Below are positions 25,301 through 36,980 of a DNA stretch of 64,000 nucleotides, in pieces. Under the pieces are notes generated by a model. It was given only the letters and a program-made list of their open reading frames with translations, ran no database searches and was not told the origin of the DNA. The first letter of the stretch is position 1. Every line of letters begins with the position of its first letter. The position numbers and the translations under genes were made by a program. Source of the DNA: Mytilus californianus (lineage: Eukaryota; Mollusca; Bivalvia; Mytilida; Mytilidae); NCBI RefSeq assembly GCF_021869535.1, contig NW_026262734.1, positions 78,306,339-78,370,338 on the forward strand, in the 5' to 3' direction.

Positions 25301-25410
25301 AAGCGTTATTGGAAGAGTAATTATTTTAGATTTGAAGTTACTAATTATAGGGGAAAAAATGTATTTGCAAGGGTACTGTCACTACTGTGGATTCTTTTAA
25401 TTTTGTGGGT
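22346..25410. other. AT-rich intronic sequence, no feature recognised
   Basis: Short frames at 22458-22682 and 22753-22986 show no domain. Codon pattern and AT content do not differ from the flanks. No tandem repeat was seen. Confidence 0.4.
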
Positions 25411-25695
25411 TCCATTTTTATGCCCAACCTACGATAGTAGAGGGGCATTATGTTTTTTGGTCTGTGCATCTGTTCGTTCGTTCGTTTGTCCCTCTTCAGG
25501 TTAAAGTTTTTGGTCAAGGTAGTTTTTGATGAAGTTGAAGTCCAATCAACTTGAAACTTAGTACACCAGTTCCCTATGATATGATCTTTCTAATTTTAAT
25601 GCCAAATTAGAGGTTTGACGCCAATTTCACGGTCCACTGAACATGATAGTGTGAGTGGGGCATCCGTGTACTATGGACACATTCTTGTTCATTAA
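25411..25695 (+). repeat. TTATGCCC-type element
   Basis: It starts tttttatgcccaacctacga, then tagtagaggggcatta (short 5' hairpin), then (GTTC)n and one unit. The 3' end is gtggggcatccgtgtactat, then ggacacattcttgtt, with a GTGT/ACAC hairpin. The 3' GGGGCAT repeats the second arm of the 5' hairpin. It is a common bivalve repeat. The frame at 25241-25504 overlaps its start and is not a gene. Confidence 0.75.
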
Positions 25696-26408
25696 TTCTT
25701 AATTTTGTGGTTCTCATAAATCTTGTATATCTAAAATTGTGGTTCACCTAAACCCTTGAAATTTGACTATAAATCACAGTATAATTGTTGTTGGAATTGA
25801 TCAAGTTTGACATTTAATTTGTATATCTAACACAGTTCCCCTTGTTTACTATATTAGAAAAAATGGTTCCCTAATTATTACTGCATAATTATATAAAATA
25901 TTTATTTATGGAATCATTGTTTATTTTATTGCTTCTACCAGAAATTCAAATCATTAATCTGATTAGAATACAGATCCTTTGTCCATGCTAAAGCCTTTGC
26001 TAACAAGGCTCTGACTATGTTCTACATTCTGTTCTGACAATTATTATGGCAACCACTGAACCTTTTGCCTCCCAATTTTTGAAAGTATTTGTCATGAAGA
26101 CACAGCAGAGTATCCAGAAAAATATTTTCCAGAAAATTTTGATGTAGCCAAGTGTGGTTGTCTGTGCTTTGTGTTCCATGATTGACCATCTTATCAAAAT
26201 AGAATTTCCTTATAATTGATCACTGCACAGAATGTTTTTGCATGGTGAATGAACATGGTTCACATTGTGTCAAAATATTAGCACAAACTAACATGGCTTC
26301 TTAAAAGAACCTGTTCATCCTGGGTAGCAAGGATACCAAGGGAGAGAACTTCAGCATGTTTATCTTTTTCTGATTGCAATCTTATCTATTAAATGTATTT
26401 TGACTTAA

Positions 26409-26681
<273 letters not shown>

Positions 26682-26692
26682 TGAATATATAT

Positions 26693-26830
26693 GATATAGA
26701 AATAAGTAGATGTTGTATGATTGCCAATGAGACAACTCTCCACAAGAGACCAAATGACACAGAAATTAACAACTATAGGTCATCGTACAGCCTTCAACAA
26801 TGAATAAAACCCATACCGCATAGTGAGCTT
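26693..26830 (+). repeat. Dispersed repeat (gattgccaatgagacaactc)
   Basis: The phrases tgtatgattgccaatgagac, gagaccaaatgacacagaaa and ggtcatcgtacagccttcaa mark this copy, which sits just downstream of the HRD exon. Related copies are at 30768 and 55160. Confidence 0.75.
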
Positions 26831-27344
26831 TCATTACTGATTCTCCATTACTGGTAGTGATCTTGCATGATATGCCTGAAAGTAATGTATCACGTGTTTA
26901 ATCTAGGTTTTATACATTAGAGTGAATTGAAGGAGGTGTGGGGGTAAAATTTTGTAAGACAGCAGCCCAACACCACAAGTTAAACTAAATGAACTGTGAA
27001 ATAAATATTGCATGATGGTTGTGATGTAATAAGATGTAATTCCTTCTAGATGTTTAGATTGTGAAGTGATATATTTTTGGGTTGCTGGCTCATTAATGTG
27101 GGTTCAGGCAACTCCGAAATGTTTATCAGTATTTAAGGAGCTATTTTAGTTAGAACTGCACCTTTTGTGTCATTTGTATATTTTAAGTGACAATTTATCT
27201 GCTTAAGTTAGGGGTTGATATTTACAATCATCCATCCAAAAAATCTGACCAATTACAATTATTTATTATCCGTCATAATTTATTGTAATTTTGGCCAAAA
27301 ACAAGTGTATTCGTTCCAGATGAACGATTTAATTCTCAGGAGCC
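26831..27344. other. Intronic sequence, no feature recognised
   Basis: No frame or repeat identified. Confidence 0.35.
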
Positions 27345-27360
27345 TTGGGTTTGAACTTAG

Positions 27361-27450
27361 CTGCAGAACCATAGCTCTTAGGTCCTTTTGATATGGTCCG
27401 CAAATTGTCCAAAAATATCAAAAGGACCTATGAGCTAAGGTTTCGCTGCT
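27361..27450. repeat. Imperfect foldback, ~33-bp stem
   Basis: The left arm (27361-27394) and right arm (27415-27450) share ggtccttttgatat and its complement atatcaaaaggacc. Further out, tagctc pairs with gagcta and gcag with ctgc. Weaker complementarity continues on both sides. It is probably a MITE or foldback remnant. Confidence 0.75.
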
Positions 27451-27470
27451 AGATCGAACTTTCATCCTGC

Positions 27471-28360
27471 AGCAGAGTGCTTTTTTCTCACTTATCCATT
27501 TCATGTTGATATTATGATATTTTGTCGATTGGGAAGAAAAATGATCATTTATTTTGAAGATTGTGTTTGAACTTGAAATTTGATGAAATTTTTCCTGACT
27601 TTTTCAGTTAAATCCATTTTCATGATTTGAATTGTCATTTTACATAAATCAATGAATTTAATCCAGTAGGCCTTTTATTTTCAGTGAATTTAATAAACTC
27701 TTCTAATCAAGTTTGTTATATTATAGGACAGGTTGTCACATCTGATGATTTTAAGTGATCAGTAGTAAGAGACTCTTAATCTCTAAGCTTAGTTCCTACT
27801 TGACATTCTTGAACAGAAGATTGCATCTTCAAATGGCATGCTGGAAGACTTTATCTTTTGTACAGATTATTTTCAGATCAGACATACTTGCTGATAATTC
27901 ATGAATATATTTTAAGAAAATTAATAAACCTGAATGTTTACCTTGCATTTGCAAAGAAACAATTAGATATGTTTTGATAGAATATAGAGATTTTAGAAAT
28001 ATATAAGAAAGATGTATTTTGATACTAATAAAATGTTTGATCTGTTTTCTTTCATTCAAAACAAAACTATTGTTCATGTTTTGAAGGAAATTGGTATTCA
28101 TTTACATTGAATTATAAAATATAATGATTTTTTTGTAATCTGGCCTTACGGTCATGAAACTTTACTCAGTACATGGATTACAAAATTTGTCCTATAAACA
28201 TCAAATTCAGTATTTTGATTTTGATTTATGAGTCTTAGGACAATAAATTTTAATCATACTCAAAAGTTTTATGACTACACCCTGGTCTTTCATCTTTTGA
28301 ATTTTTCATTTATGAAAACTCATATTGTTAATTAAACAACATGTAATTACTGTGTATACA
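27471..28360. other. Intronic sequence, no feature recognised
   Basis: The minus-strand frame at 27829-28101 has no recognisable domain. Confidence 0.35.
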
Positions 28361-28484
28361 TCACTTTCCTGGATACCAATTTTCCTAGATTGAGAAAATT
28401 ATCACTTTCCTGGGTACCAATTTTCCTAGATTGAGAAAATTATCACTTTCCTGGGTACCAATTTTCCTAGATTGAGGAAATTGT
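28361..28484. repeat. 41-bp tandem repeat, three units
   Basis: The unit tcactttcctgggtaccaat, then tttcctagattgagaaaatta, starts at 28361, 28402 and 28443. Confidence 0.92.
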
Positions 28485-28491
28485 CTTTTTA

Positions 28492-30400
28492 TTAATCCCC
28501 TATCGACGAAGTCGGAGGGGACTAAAGGTTTGCACTCCGTCGTCTGTCCATCCATCAGTCCGGTATATCCGTTTTCTGCACTTTTTTTCTTCATGCTTGA
28601 AATATTGATTTGATATTTGGTACATAGTTTTATCATGTCCTGGTACAGATCAAGTTCGCATTTTGTTCCGGTCTGATGATTTTATGCAGAGTTATGGTCC
28701 TTGGACTTTGAAAATTCACTCACGAGTAATCAGTTTTCTGTACTTTTTTTCATCTTGCTTAAAGATATTGATTTGATATTTGGTATATATACAAGTTACA
28801 GATCAGGTTTCAATTTTGTTCAGTTATGATGATTTTTTTGCAGAGTTATGGTCCTCAGACTTCGAAAATTCATGCAAGTAATCAGTTTTCCACACTTATT
28901 TTTTTTCATCATGCTTAAAGATATTGATTTGTTATTTGGTATATAGCTTGACCATGACAAGTTACAGATCACGTTTGAATGTTCCGGTCGGATGATTTAG
29001 TGCAGAGAGATGGTCTTTGGACTCAAAAATTCATGCAAATAATCAGTTTTCCACACATTTTTTCGTCATGCTTGAAGTTATTGATTTGATATTTTTGTCG
29101 AGCCTGCGACGTTTGTTGCAGAAAGCTCGACATAGGGATAGTGATCCGGTAGCAGCGGCGGCGTTGGCTAACTTCTTAAAAGCTTTGTATTTTAAAAGGT
29201 GGAAGACCTGGATGCTTCATACTTTGTATATAAATGCCTAATGTTACGAAGTTTCCGACTGTCACATGTCCATTGTCCATGACCTCATTTTCATGGTTCA
29301 GTGACTACTTGAAAAAAAAGTTAACATTTTTTGCAATGTTAATTTCTCTCTTATAATGAGTAATAGGATAACTCTATTTGGTATGTGCGTACCTTGTAAG
29401 GTCCTCATGCCCGTCAGACAGTTTTCACTTGACCTCGACCTCATTTCATGGATCCGTGAACAAGGTTAAGTTTTGGTGGTCAAGTCCATATCTCAGATAC
29501 TAGAAGCAATAGGTCTAGCATATTCGGTGTATGGAAGGACTGTAAGGTGTACATGTCCAACTGGCAGGTGTCATCTGACCTTGACCTCATTTTCATGGTT
29601 CAGTGGTTATAGCTAAGTTTTTGTGTTTTGGTCTGTTTTTCTTATACTGTATGCAATAGGTCTACTATATTTGGTTAATGGAATGATTGTAAGGTGTACA
29701 TGTCTAGCTGGCAGGTTTCTTCTGACCGTGACCTCATTTTCATGGTTCAGTGGTCAATGTTAATTTTTTGAGTTTTGGTCTTTTTTTCTAATACTATATG
29801 CAATAGGTCAACTATATTTGGTCTATGGAAATATTTTATGATATACATGTCAGTCTGGCTGGTTTTATTTGACCTTGACCTCATTCTCACGGTTCATAGC
29901 TCAGTCTTAAGTTTTTGTGTTTTGGTCTGTTTTTCTATTACTATAAGCAATAGGTCAACTATATTTGTTGTATGGAAGGATTGCAAGCTATACATGTCTG
30001 CCTGGCATGGTTCATCTGACCTTGACCTCATTTTCATGGTTCTTTAGTCAATTTTTAGTTTTCTTGGTTAAGTCTGTATCTTAGAAACTATAAGCAATAG
30101 GTCAACTATATTTAGTGTATTGAATGATTGTAAGGTGTACATGTATTTCTTGTTTGGTTTATATGACCTTGACCTCATTTCTTGGATCATGTTAAGTTTA
30201 TGTGATAGTTGTAGTAAAGCTTTATATTTAGAACTATCAACATAATATCAATGATTAGTAAAGAAGGCGAGACATTTCAGCGTGTGCACTCTTGTTCTTA
30301 TATAGTTTACACCATGACAAGTTATAGTTAAGTTAGCAATTTGTTCCAGTACAATGAATTTTTAACTGGTAGGGGACTATGTATTGTCATGCAATACTCT
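28492..30400 (+). mobile_element. TAATCCCC-type element interrupted by a TTGTCGAGCC-type element
   Basis: The 5' hairpin is taatcccctatcgacgaagt then cggaggggacta, followed by ctccgtcgtctgtccatcc and ~140-bp units (gatttgatatttggtatata). An inserted element occupies about 29090-30297. The host resumes at atatagtttacaccatgaca and ends near ggtaggggactatg, a third copy of the hairpin arm. Confidence 0.75.
29090..30297 (+). mobile_element. TTGTCGAGCC-type element, nested copy
   Basis: It starts ttgtcgagcctgcgacgttt with the hairpin closing gcagaaagctcgaca, then a GCG-rich stretch and ~145-bp units marked ttgacctcattttcatggtt and gtaaggtgtacatgtc. It ends aaggcgagacatttcagcgt then gtgcactcttgtt. 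Open frames at 29017-29241 and 29775-30047 are repeat by-products. A second full copy lies at 42630-44010. Confidence 0.85.
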
Positions 30401-30531
30401 CAGAACATGCAGAATGCTTGATTTGGTGGTTGTTACAATTCTACAAAAAAGTATTCTTGTAGATTTAGAGTATTTGTTAACCTTTCTATGTTGTGTTTTG
30501 TGTACTTTTGTTTGTCTTTTTGATTTTTTAA

Positions 30532-30762
<231 letters not shown>

Positions 30763-30767
30763 TAAAA

Positions 30768-31120
30768 TAGAAATAAGAAGATATGGTATGAGTGCCAATG
30801 AGTCAACTCTCCATCCAAGTCACAACGTGTAAAAAGTAAACAATTATAGGTCAAAGTACGGCCTTTAACATGGAGCCTTGGCTCACACCGAACAGCAAGC
30901 TATAAAGGGCCCCAAAATGACTAGTGTAAAACAATTCAAACAGGAAAACCAATGGTCTATTCTATATAAAAAACGAGAAACGAGAAACACTTAAGAACCA
31001 CATCAACAACCACTGAACATTAGGTTCCTGAATTAGGACAGGTGCAAACAAATGCAGCGGGTTTAAACTTTTAACAGGTGCCAACCTTCACCCTAACCTG
31101 AAATAGTAGTGTACCATTAC
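30768..31120 (+). repeat. Dispersed repeat (gtgccaatgagtcaactctc type)
   Basis: It contains gagtgccaatgagtcaactc, tcaaagtacggcctttaaca and gcaagctataaagggcccca, and ends with a proline/aggacaggtgcaaacaaat tail. It lies 25 bp into a U12 intron. Confidence 0.75.
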
Positions 31121-32045
31121 AACTTAGAAATGTCTGGAATTAAGAAGGAGTTCAATGTTGGAGAAATTTTATAGAAACCTATTGAAATAGCAAACACTGC
31201 ACAATCAAATGAATTAAACACACCTTATTATAACACCAGACATGCACCAAAAGAAAAATAGTTTTTGATATCAGCAACTATGAATATTTTATTTTAATTA
31301 ACTTTCATTACAAACTTCTTTAAAGTCATCAAAATTGTACATTTAAATTTTGATGTGTTTCCAGTAATAAAAAAAACACCAGTCAAATATATTTAAATTA
31401 GTATGTCATTATTTACAAAATTTGCCATCGTATATTTCAATGAAAAGCAAACACAAACACTGAATAATTAAATAATTTTGTAGCTAGGCTCTGATTATTA
31501 ACACCCATTTTATGCTGTACCACTATTGCTTAATTACCAGATCAATAAACCATTGTAATAATACTTCTATAGAAAATTTATAGAATAGAATGCAAATTTC
31601 ATTTGATCTGGTCTCCATTCTCTTGTTTATTTACTACAATGAAAATGATTTGGTTATTTTTTTTATTCGAGTTTTGCCTTCTGGATCAAAGGAAATGTAA
31701 TGTATGCAACATTGGGGTAGTAACCCAACAACACAATCAAAAGACATCCTGAGGGGCAATACTGTGGAAATAGGTGAACCACAATTTTTAATGTTTGACG
31801 AAGTACAAATTTTATATGGGCTTCCATGCAGACTTTGGCAAAACCTCAAAATCAAATATCCACGAAAATACAATTTTTCCTCAATCCACGAAAAATTGGT
31901 ACCTAAGAAAATTAATGAATCCAAGGTATACAGTCTTCAACAATATTGAATAATCAGGTGTCTTTACAGTATGGTGAGGTATATACCTAGATTTACCACG
32001 GAAGACACTTTTCACAGTAATAACAACAAAAAAGACGCACAATCA
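31121..32045. other. Intronic sequence, no feature recognised
   Basis: The two overlapping opposite-strand frames at 31634-31949 show no domain. Confidence 0.35.
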
Positions 32046-32048
32046 TTT

Positions 32049-32861
32049 TTTATACCCCCGTCAAAATTTTGACGGGACGTATTATGGTATACAAATGTCG
32101 TCTGTCCGTCTGTCCATCGTAAACATGTTGCACCGTAACTTGAGAACGACTTATCCAAATTTCATGAAACTTAACATAGTTGTTTCTTATGATGGTCAAA
32201 CAATCTGTATACTTTTTGGTGAAAATAAGATTAAAACTTTTTGAGTTACGGGACTTAGTAACTAAAACAGGAGTGTGTTTTTTTTCACATGTCACGCCGT
32301 ATCTCAAAAACAATTTGTGATTATTGCTTAAAACTTTACACACTTCTTAGTTATATTAATCTCAAGATCTGTATACTTTTTGGTGATGATTCAAAATTTT
32401 ATTTTTGAGTTATTGAGTATTTTGTAAAAAAAGGGGGAGGGGTTTTTCACATGTCGCGCCGTATCTCAAAAACGATTTATGATTATTGCTTATTATTTTA
32501 CACACTTCTTAGTTATATTAATCTAAAGATCTGTATAATTTTTGGTTTTGATTCAAAATTTTATTTTAGAGATATTGATTTTTTTTTTTTTAAAAAGGGG
32601 GTTTTCACATGTCGTGCCGTATTTAAAAAACAATTTATGATTATTGCTTAAAACTTTACACACTTCTTAGTTATATTAATCTAAAGATCTGTATAATTTT
32701 TGGTTTTGATTCAAAATTTTATTTTAGAGATATTGAGTTTTTTGTAAAATAAAGGGGGGTTTTCGCATGTGGCGCCGTATGTCAGAAACTATTTAAGATT
32801 ATTGCATAAAAATTCACACACAAGACGACGGGCGTATCATGCGCTCATGGCGCATCTGTTT
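32049..32861 (+). repeat. ATACCCCCGTC-type tandem-core element
   Basis: It starts after a T-run with ATACCCCCGTC and AAAATTTTGACGGGACGTAT (5' hairpin), then gtctgtccgtctgtcc, then ~145-bp units marked cacatgtcgcgccgtatctc. It ends gacgacgggcgtatcatgcg, then ctcatggcgcatctg. The end holds both the complement of the 5' arm and a separate ATGCGC/GCGCAT hairpin. Confidence 0.85.
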
Positions 32862-33058
32862 ATTAAGAGGAACAATAACACTGTCAACATTTATGAACCA
32901 TGACTCCTCAAACGAAAGTCAGCTGCTGTAGCCAAAGAAATTATCCTTTTATAATGGAATATGTTCATACAATTATCTGTAAAAGGATCTTTTTTAGGAT
33001 AAATTTTCTTTTCTATGTTAAAACAGAATTTTGATTACTAAATATATATGTGTACTAA

Positions 33059-33597
<539 letters not shown>

Positions 33598-33677
33598 ATC
33601 TAGACCAGTTGAACCATATATTAGGAATTTTAGGTTCCCCAAGTCAAGAAGATCTCGATTGTATAATAAATGAAAAG
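33598..33677 (+). CDS. MAPK1: ERK MAP kinase, coding exon with MAPK insert (LDQLNHILG)
   Basis: This 80-bp exon completes the Tyr codon, then encodes [20 protein letters not shown] followed by CIINEK. It matches the MAPK insert and helix G start of ERK1/2 (vertebrate [27 protein letters not shown]). The acceptor is tctcttcag at 33597, and a U12-type branch sequence TTTCTTAAC lies at 33579-33587. The donor is a consensus U2-type GTAAGT at 33678. The open frame upstream of 33598 and downstream of 33677 (about 33519-33704) is intron read-through. The exon lies 442 bp after the previous exon and 523 bp before the next. Confidence 0.95.
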
Positions 33678-34138
33678 GTAAGTAGAATTGTCCTGGAATA
33701 TTGATAATAAAACTTAAATGCAATATTCAACACAAGAATAAATAGGGATGAAATATAAGTTCCTCAAGAAATAGTGTAAAATCGGAAGTTTTAGCAATGT
33801 TTTTATGTGTGCAAACATTTGTGAGGGTAAGTCTTTGTGAAAATGAAGACTCACTATTTAATGATTGATAGCACTTTAGGTAAGCAGCATTTTCTGAATT
33901 GACAGCAGCTTATAAAAAAAACCTAATAAATATAAGTTTCAGGGATTTAAGAGTTTTGAAGGTAATTATCCTAACTATTGGATCTGCATAATAACTTCAT
34001 GGTCATCAGATGCTTTGTAGAAATATGATTCTATTTAATCTAATGAAGGCTTACCATCTAAATTATGATTATAAAGAAAGAGTAACATTATAAATTGTGA
34101 TATTGTTGTGTTTTGATAAAGGTCCTTGATCTATGTAG

Positions 34139-34175
34139 GTTAGAGGTAACACTAGAAGCCTGCCATACAAATCCA
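34139..34175 (+). pseudogene. Decayed partial copy of the downstream ERK exon
   Basis: The sequence from GTAG at 34135 to about 34175 aligns without gaps to the acceptor and first ~40 bases of the true exon (34197-34238), with about four in five bases matching. Read in the same phase it begins Val-Arg-Gly and keeps Ser-Leu-Pro-Tyr-Lys, then runs into an in-frame TGA 24 bp beyond the end of the copy. It keeps an AG acceptor but no matching downstream half, so it looks like a partial tandem duplication of the exon start that has since decayed. Use as an alternative acceptor would break the protein. Confidence 0.75.
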
Positions 34176-34200
34176 ATATTAATGTTTGTTGACATTGTAG

Positions 34201-34279
34201 GCTAGAGGTTACATCCAAAGCTTGCCATACAAACCAAAGGTATCATGGAGCAGGTTGTATCCTAGAGCAGACCCTAAAG
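34201..34279 (+). CDS. MAPK1: ERK MAP kinase, coding exon (ARGYIQSLP segment)
   Basis: This 79-bp exon is too short to stand out as an open frame and was found by homology and phase. It encodes ARGYIQSLPYKPKVSWSRLY, then PRADPK and one base of an Ala codon. It matches the C-lobe segment of ERK2 ([26 protein letters not shown]). The acceptor is gacattgtag at 34200. The donor is GTATTT at 34280, U2-type. The next exon supplies the rest of the Ala codon 17.2 kb downstream. A degenerate copy of the first ~40 bp lies just upstream at 34139-34175. Confidence 0.94.
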
Positions 34280-34364
34280 GTATTTAAAATTGTTCTTTGT
34301 TGTTTGATAGTAATAACTATGTTTAACCATAGGTCATGATACAAGGCTTCTAAATAAACTCATC

Positions 34365-34480
34365 ATAGATACCAGGATTGAAATTTTATATTTGGACCAG
34401 ACACGTTTCGTCTACAAAAGACTCATCAGTGAAGCTCGAATAAAAAAATGTTAAAAAGGCCAAATAAAGTACAAGGTTGG
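34365..34480. repeat. Dispersed repeat (cgtttcgtctacaaaagact)
   Basis: The phrase gtttcgtctacaaaagactc, followed by atcagtgaagctcgaa, belongs to a repeat I recall as frequent in mussel DNA. It marks the start of the repeat-filled 17-kb intron. Confidence 0.6.
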
Positions 34481-34739
34481 AGATGATTGTCTGAGATATT
34501 GACCATAACTTGAGGGAAAGAATTATATTTTGGAATAAGGGAAAGGGGGGAGGTGAAAAAAAATTGGAGAGGGACAATTTTTCTCATTTCAGATTTCAGA
34601 AATTAAAAGAAAATTTCTTCAAATATGTTTTTTTTGGGGGTTAATATTCAACAGCATAGTGTATTGCACAAACACAAAAAACTGGGTAAATTTTTTTTTG
34701 GGGGGGGGGGGGGGGGTCAATTCGCATAGTGTATTGCAC

Positions 34740-36939
34740 CAAGGCTTCCAAAACGGTCATATATTCCGGACATTTGTATAATGTCCGGTAAAAGTCCGGC
34801 TGGGCAAAGCATTAAACGGTCATCTACTTTTTAGTTTTCAAGGCTTTCTTAAGAGACGGTCATTTTAACACAATTCGCGATCTTTTTGACCCAACCTTTT
34901 GCCTTTAACAGCCACACATTTCCGGTCATAAAAGTGACATGATCATTAAGTACTATCAAAACAACCCCTACCTTAATACCTTCTCATTTTAATCAAGGCT
35001 AATTAGTTGTCGAACAGCTGAAATTTACCTGTTCAGGTGACAGGTGAACTATTTTGAACCGGACATTGATCGGTCTATTCAAAGTTATTTTCTTACATTT
35101 CAGCGGTTTGCATCTAATTAATTTAGTCAAAAAGATTTAAATTATCAGTTAGATTATCAGAAATACGTTTACAAATATGATTTGATGAAAAAATTAAAAA
35201 GGTGAAAATGAAAAATCGTCATAACCAGGTTGTTTGAACCAGAGACATGTCTCTGTTTGAACTAGTACACGTGTGCGCATGTGCGCAGGTGTGAAATTTA
35301 ATTATGCATCCTGATTTCTTCAAAAAATGCTTTAATTGTCATGTATTTCTTTATCTCACGTTTATTTCGAATATTTTCTTGAAGAAATAACGTAGAAAGA
35401 GCTTTGTACACTCATTCTTCATGCTTTGCAAACGTACACGGAATTTACGTATCCGTCTCTGGCCCATGTTTTACCATTGTCAAGATAACATCCGGTATAA
35501 GATTTTAACGAATGTAAAGTTTTTGACAACGTTATTTTCCACATATAAAGAGTCTAAGGCAGATATTAGTACGCTGATGTTGCACACTTCGAATGATGCA
35601 ATGCCAATTTACCGTTCCTACTCGCTTATTAGTCGGAAAATTGGGAGTAAAATTCATAATCCAGAGAGGGGGACCGACTAATAGACGAGATCTAGCGACC
35701 AGAGGAAAAATCCAAGCTTGAGAAAAGTGGTCAGGAGTGAATTTCCTGGTCAAAACTACGTTTTTGATTGCCAAACCTACATAGATCAATAAATAAAAAG
35801 TTTTTGTTGAAAATAAATGACTACAATACTGTCTTTGTGTTTTATTTGTTCTTTGGTAAACATTTTCTGCAAATTCGTGTTGAAATTCTACTGTTTCCGG
35901 TTTGTGTATTGATTTTCATGGTCATATGGTTTTCCTATAAACCCAAAAGAAGAGCCAAGAACCAAAAATGAAAAGGAGATAACAATGTACCAAATATGTG
36001 AAAGGATGTTTTCAGCGAAGTTATTGTGTCATTATTGTGATATCATGATATCAATCCAATGCTCATAAATCATATAATAATAAAAAAATAATTTTAAGAT
36101 TCATTCCCAAAATCAAAATATTATTCATTAAAGTGTCTCAGGTAAACAAAAATTACAAAATTGATTGACAAGCCAATATAATCCATTGATAACCCCAATT
36201 AAGAGACAAAGAGTTGTATTTACTAAAGGTGTGAAAACTATCAGTGATAGGTAAACAGATGACACTAATGAGTTGGAGTTAGTTATTTTAATATATTGAT
36301 AAGCTTCACTTAATTTTTTTAATCCTTTAATCATCACAATATAATAAGAATTATGAAGTGTACATGCTCATTTAACACTGAGTTACCGGTATGTATGCTG
36401 TGAAAAATATTTTCATCAAGTGTTGATTGACTTTAAATTTTTCAGGTTCATATTGGTTTATATTTGCTTTTCTCAAACAATAGGTTGTTAGTCATACCCT
36501 ACAAAATCATTGATGCATTACGTAAACAACACATGGCTAATCTAACATTTGAACAGTGAACAAAACAAGAGAAATGAATACATCTTTATTATTAACAGCA
36601 ATATAAATTATCATGATGAGCATCAACTAAATTCAAACCAAACATTAATGCAGAAATGAATATTATTCCTGGATTTGCATTGGTTCTACCGGCGTTCAGT
36701 TACTGTCAGCTGAAAAAAAAATGCCCAAATTTTGTCCGACTTATACGAGGGTCAAGACTAAATCCTTAGAATTTGGAGCTGAAAAGGGCCCCCGACTTAT
36801 AGTAGGATCGACTATTAAGCGAGTTTATACGGTAACTGTTTACGTCAGAACTTCGAATTTGACTCAAAGAAAGTTTAATATCGTTTTTATACGACCGCAA
36901 AAATTGAAAATTTTTTGGTCGTATATTGGTATGACGTTG

Positions 36940-36980
<41 letters not shown>

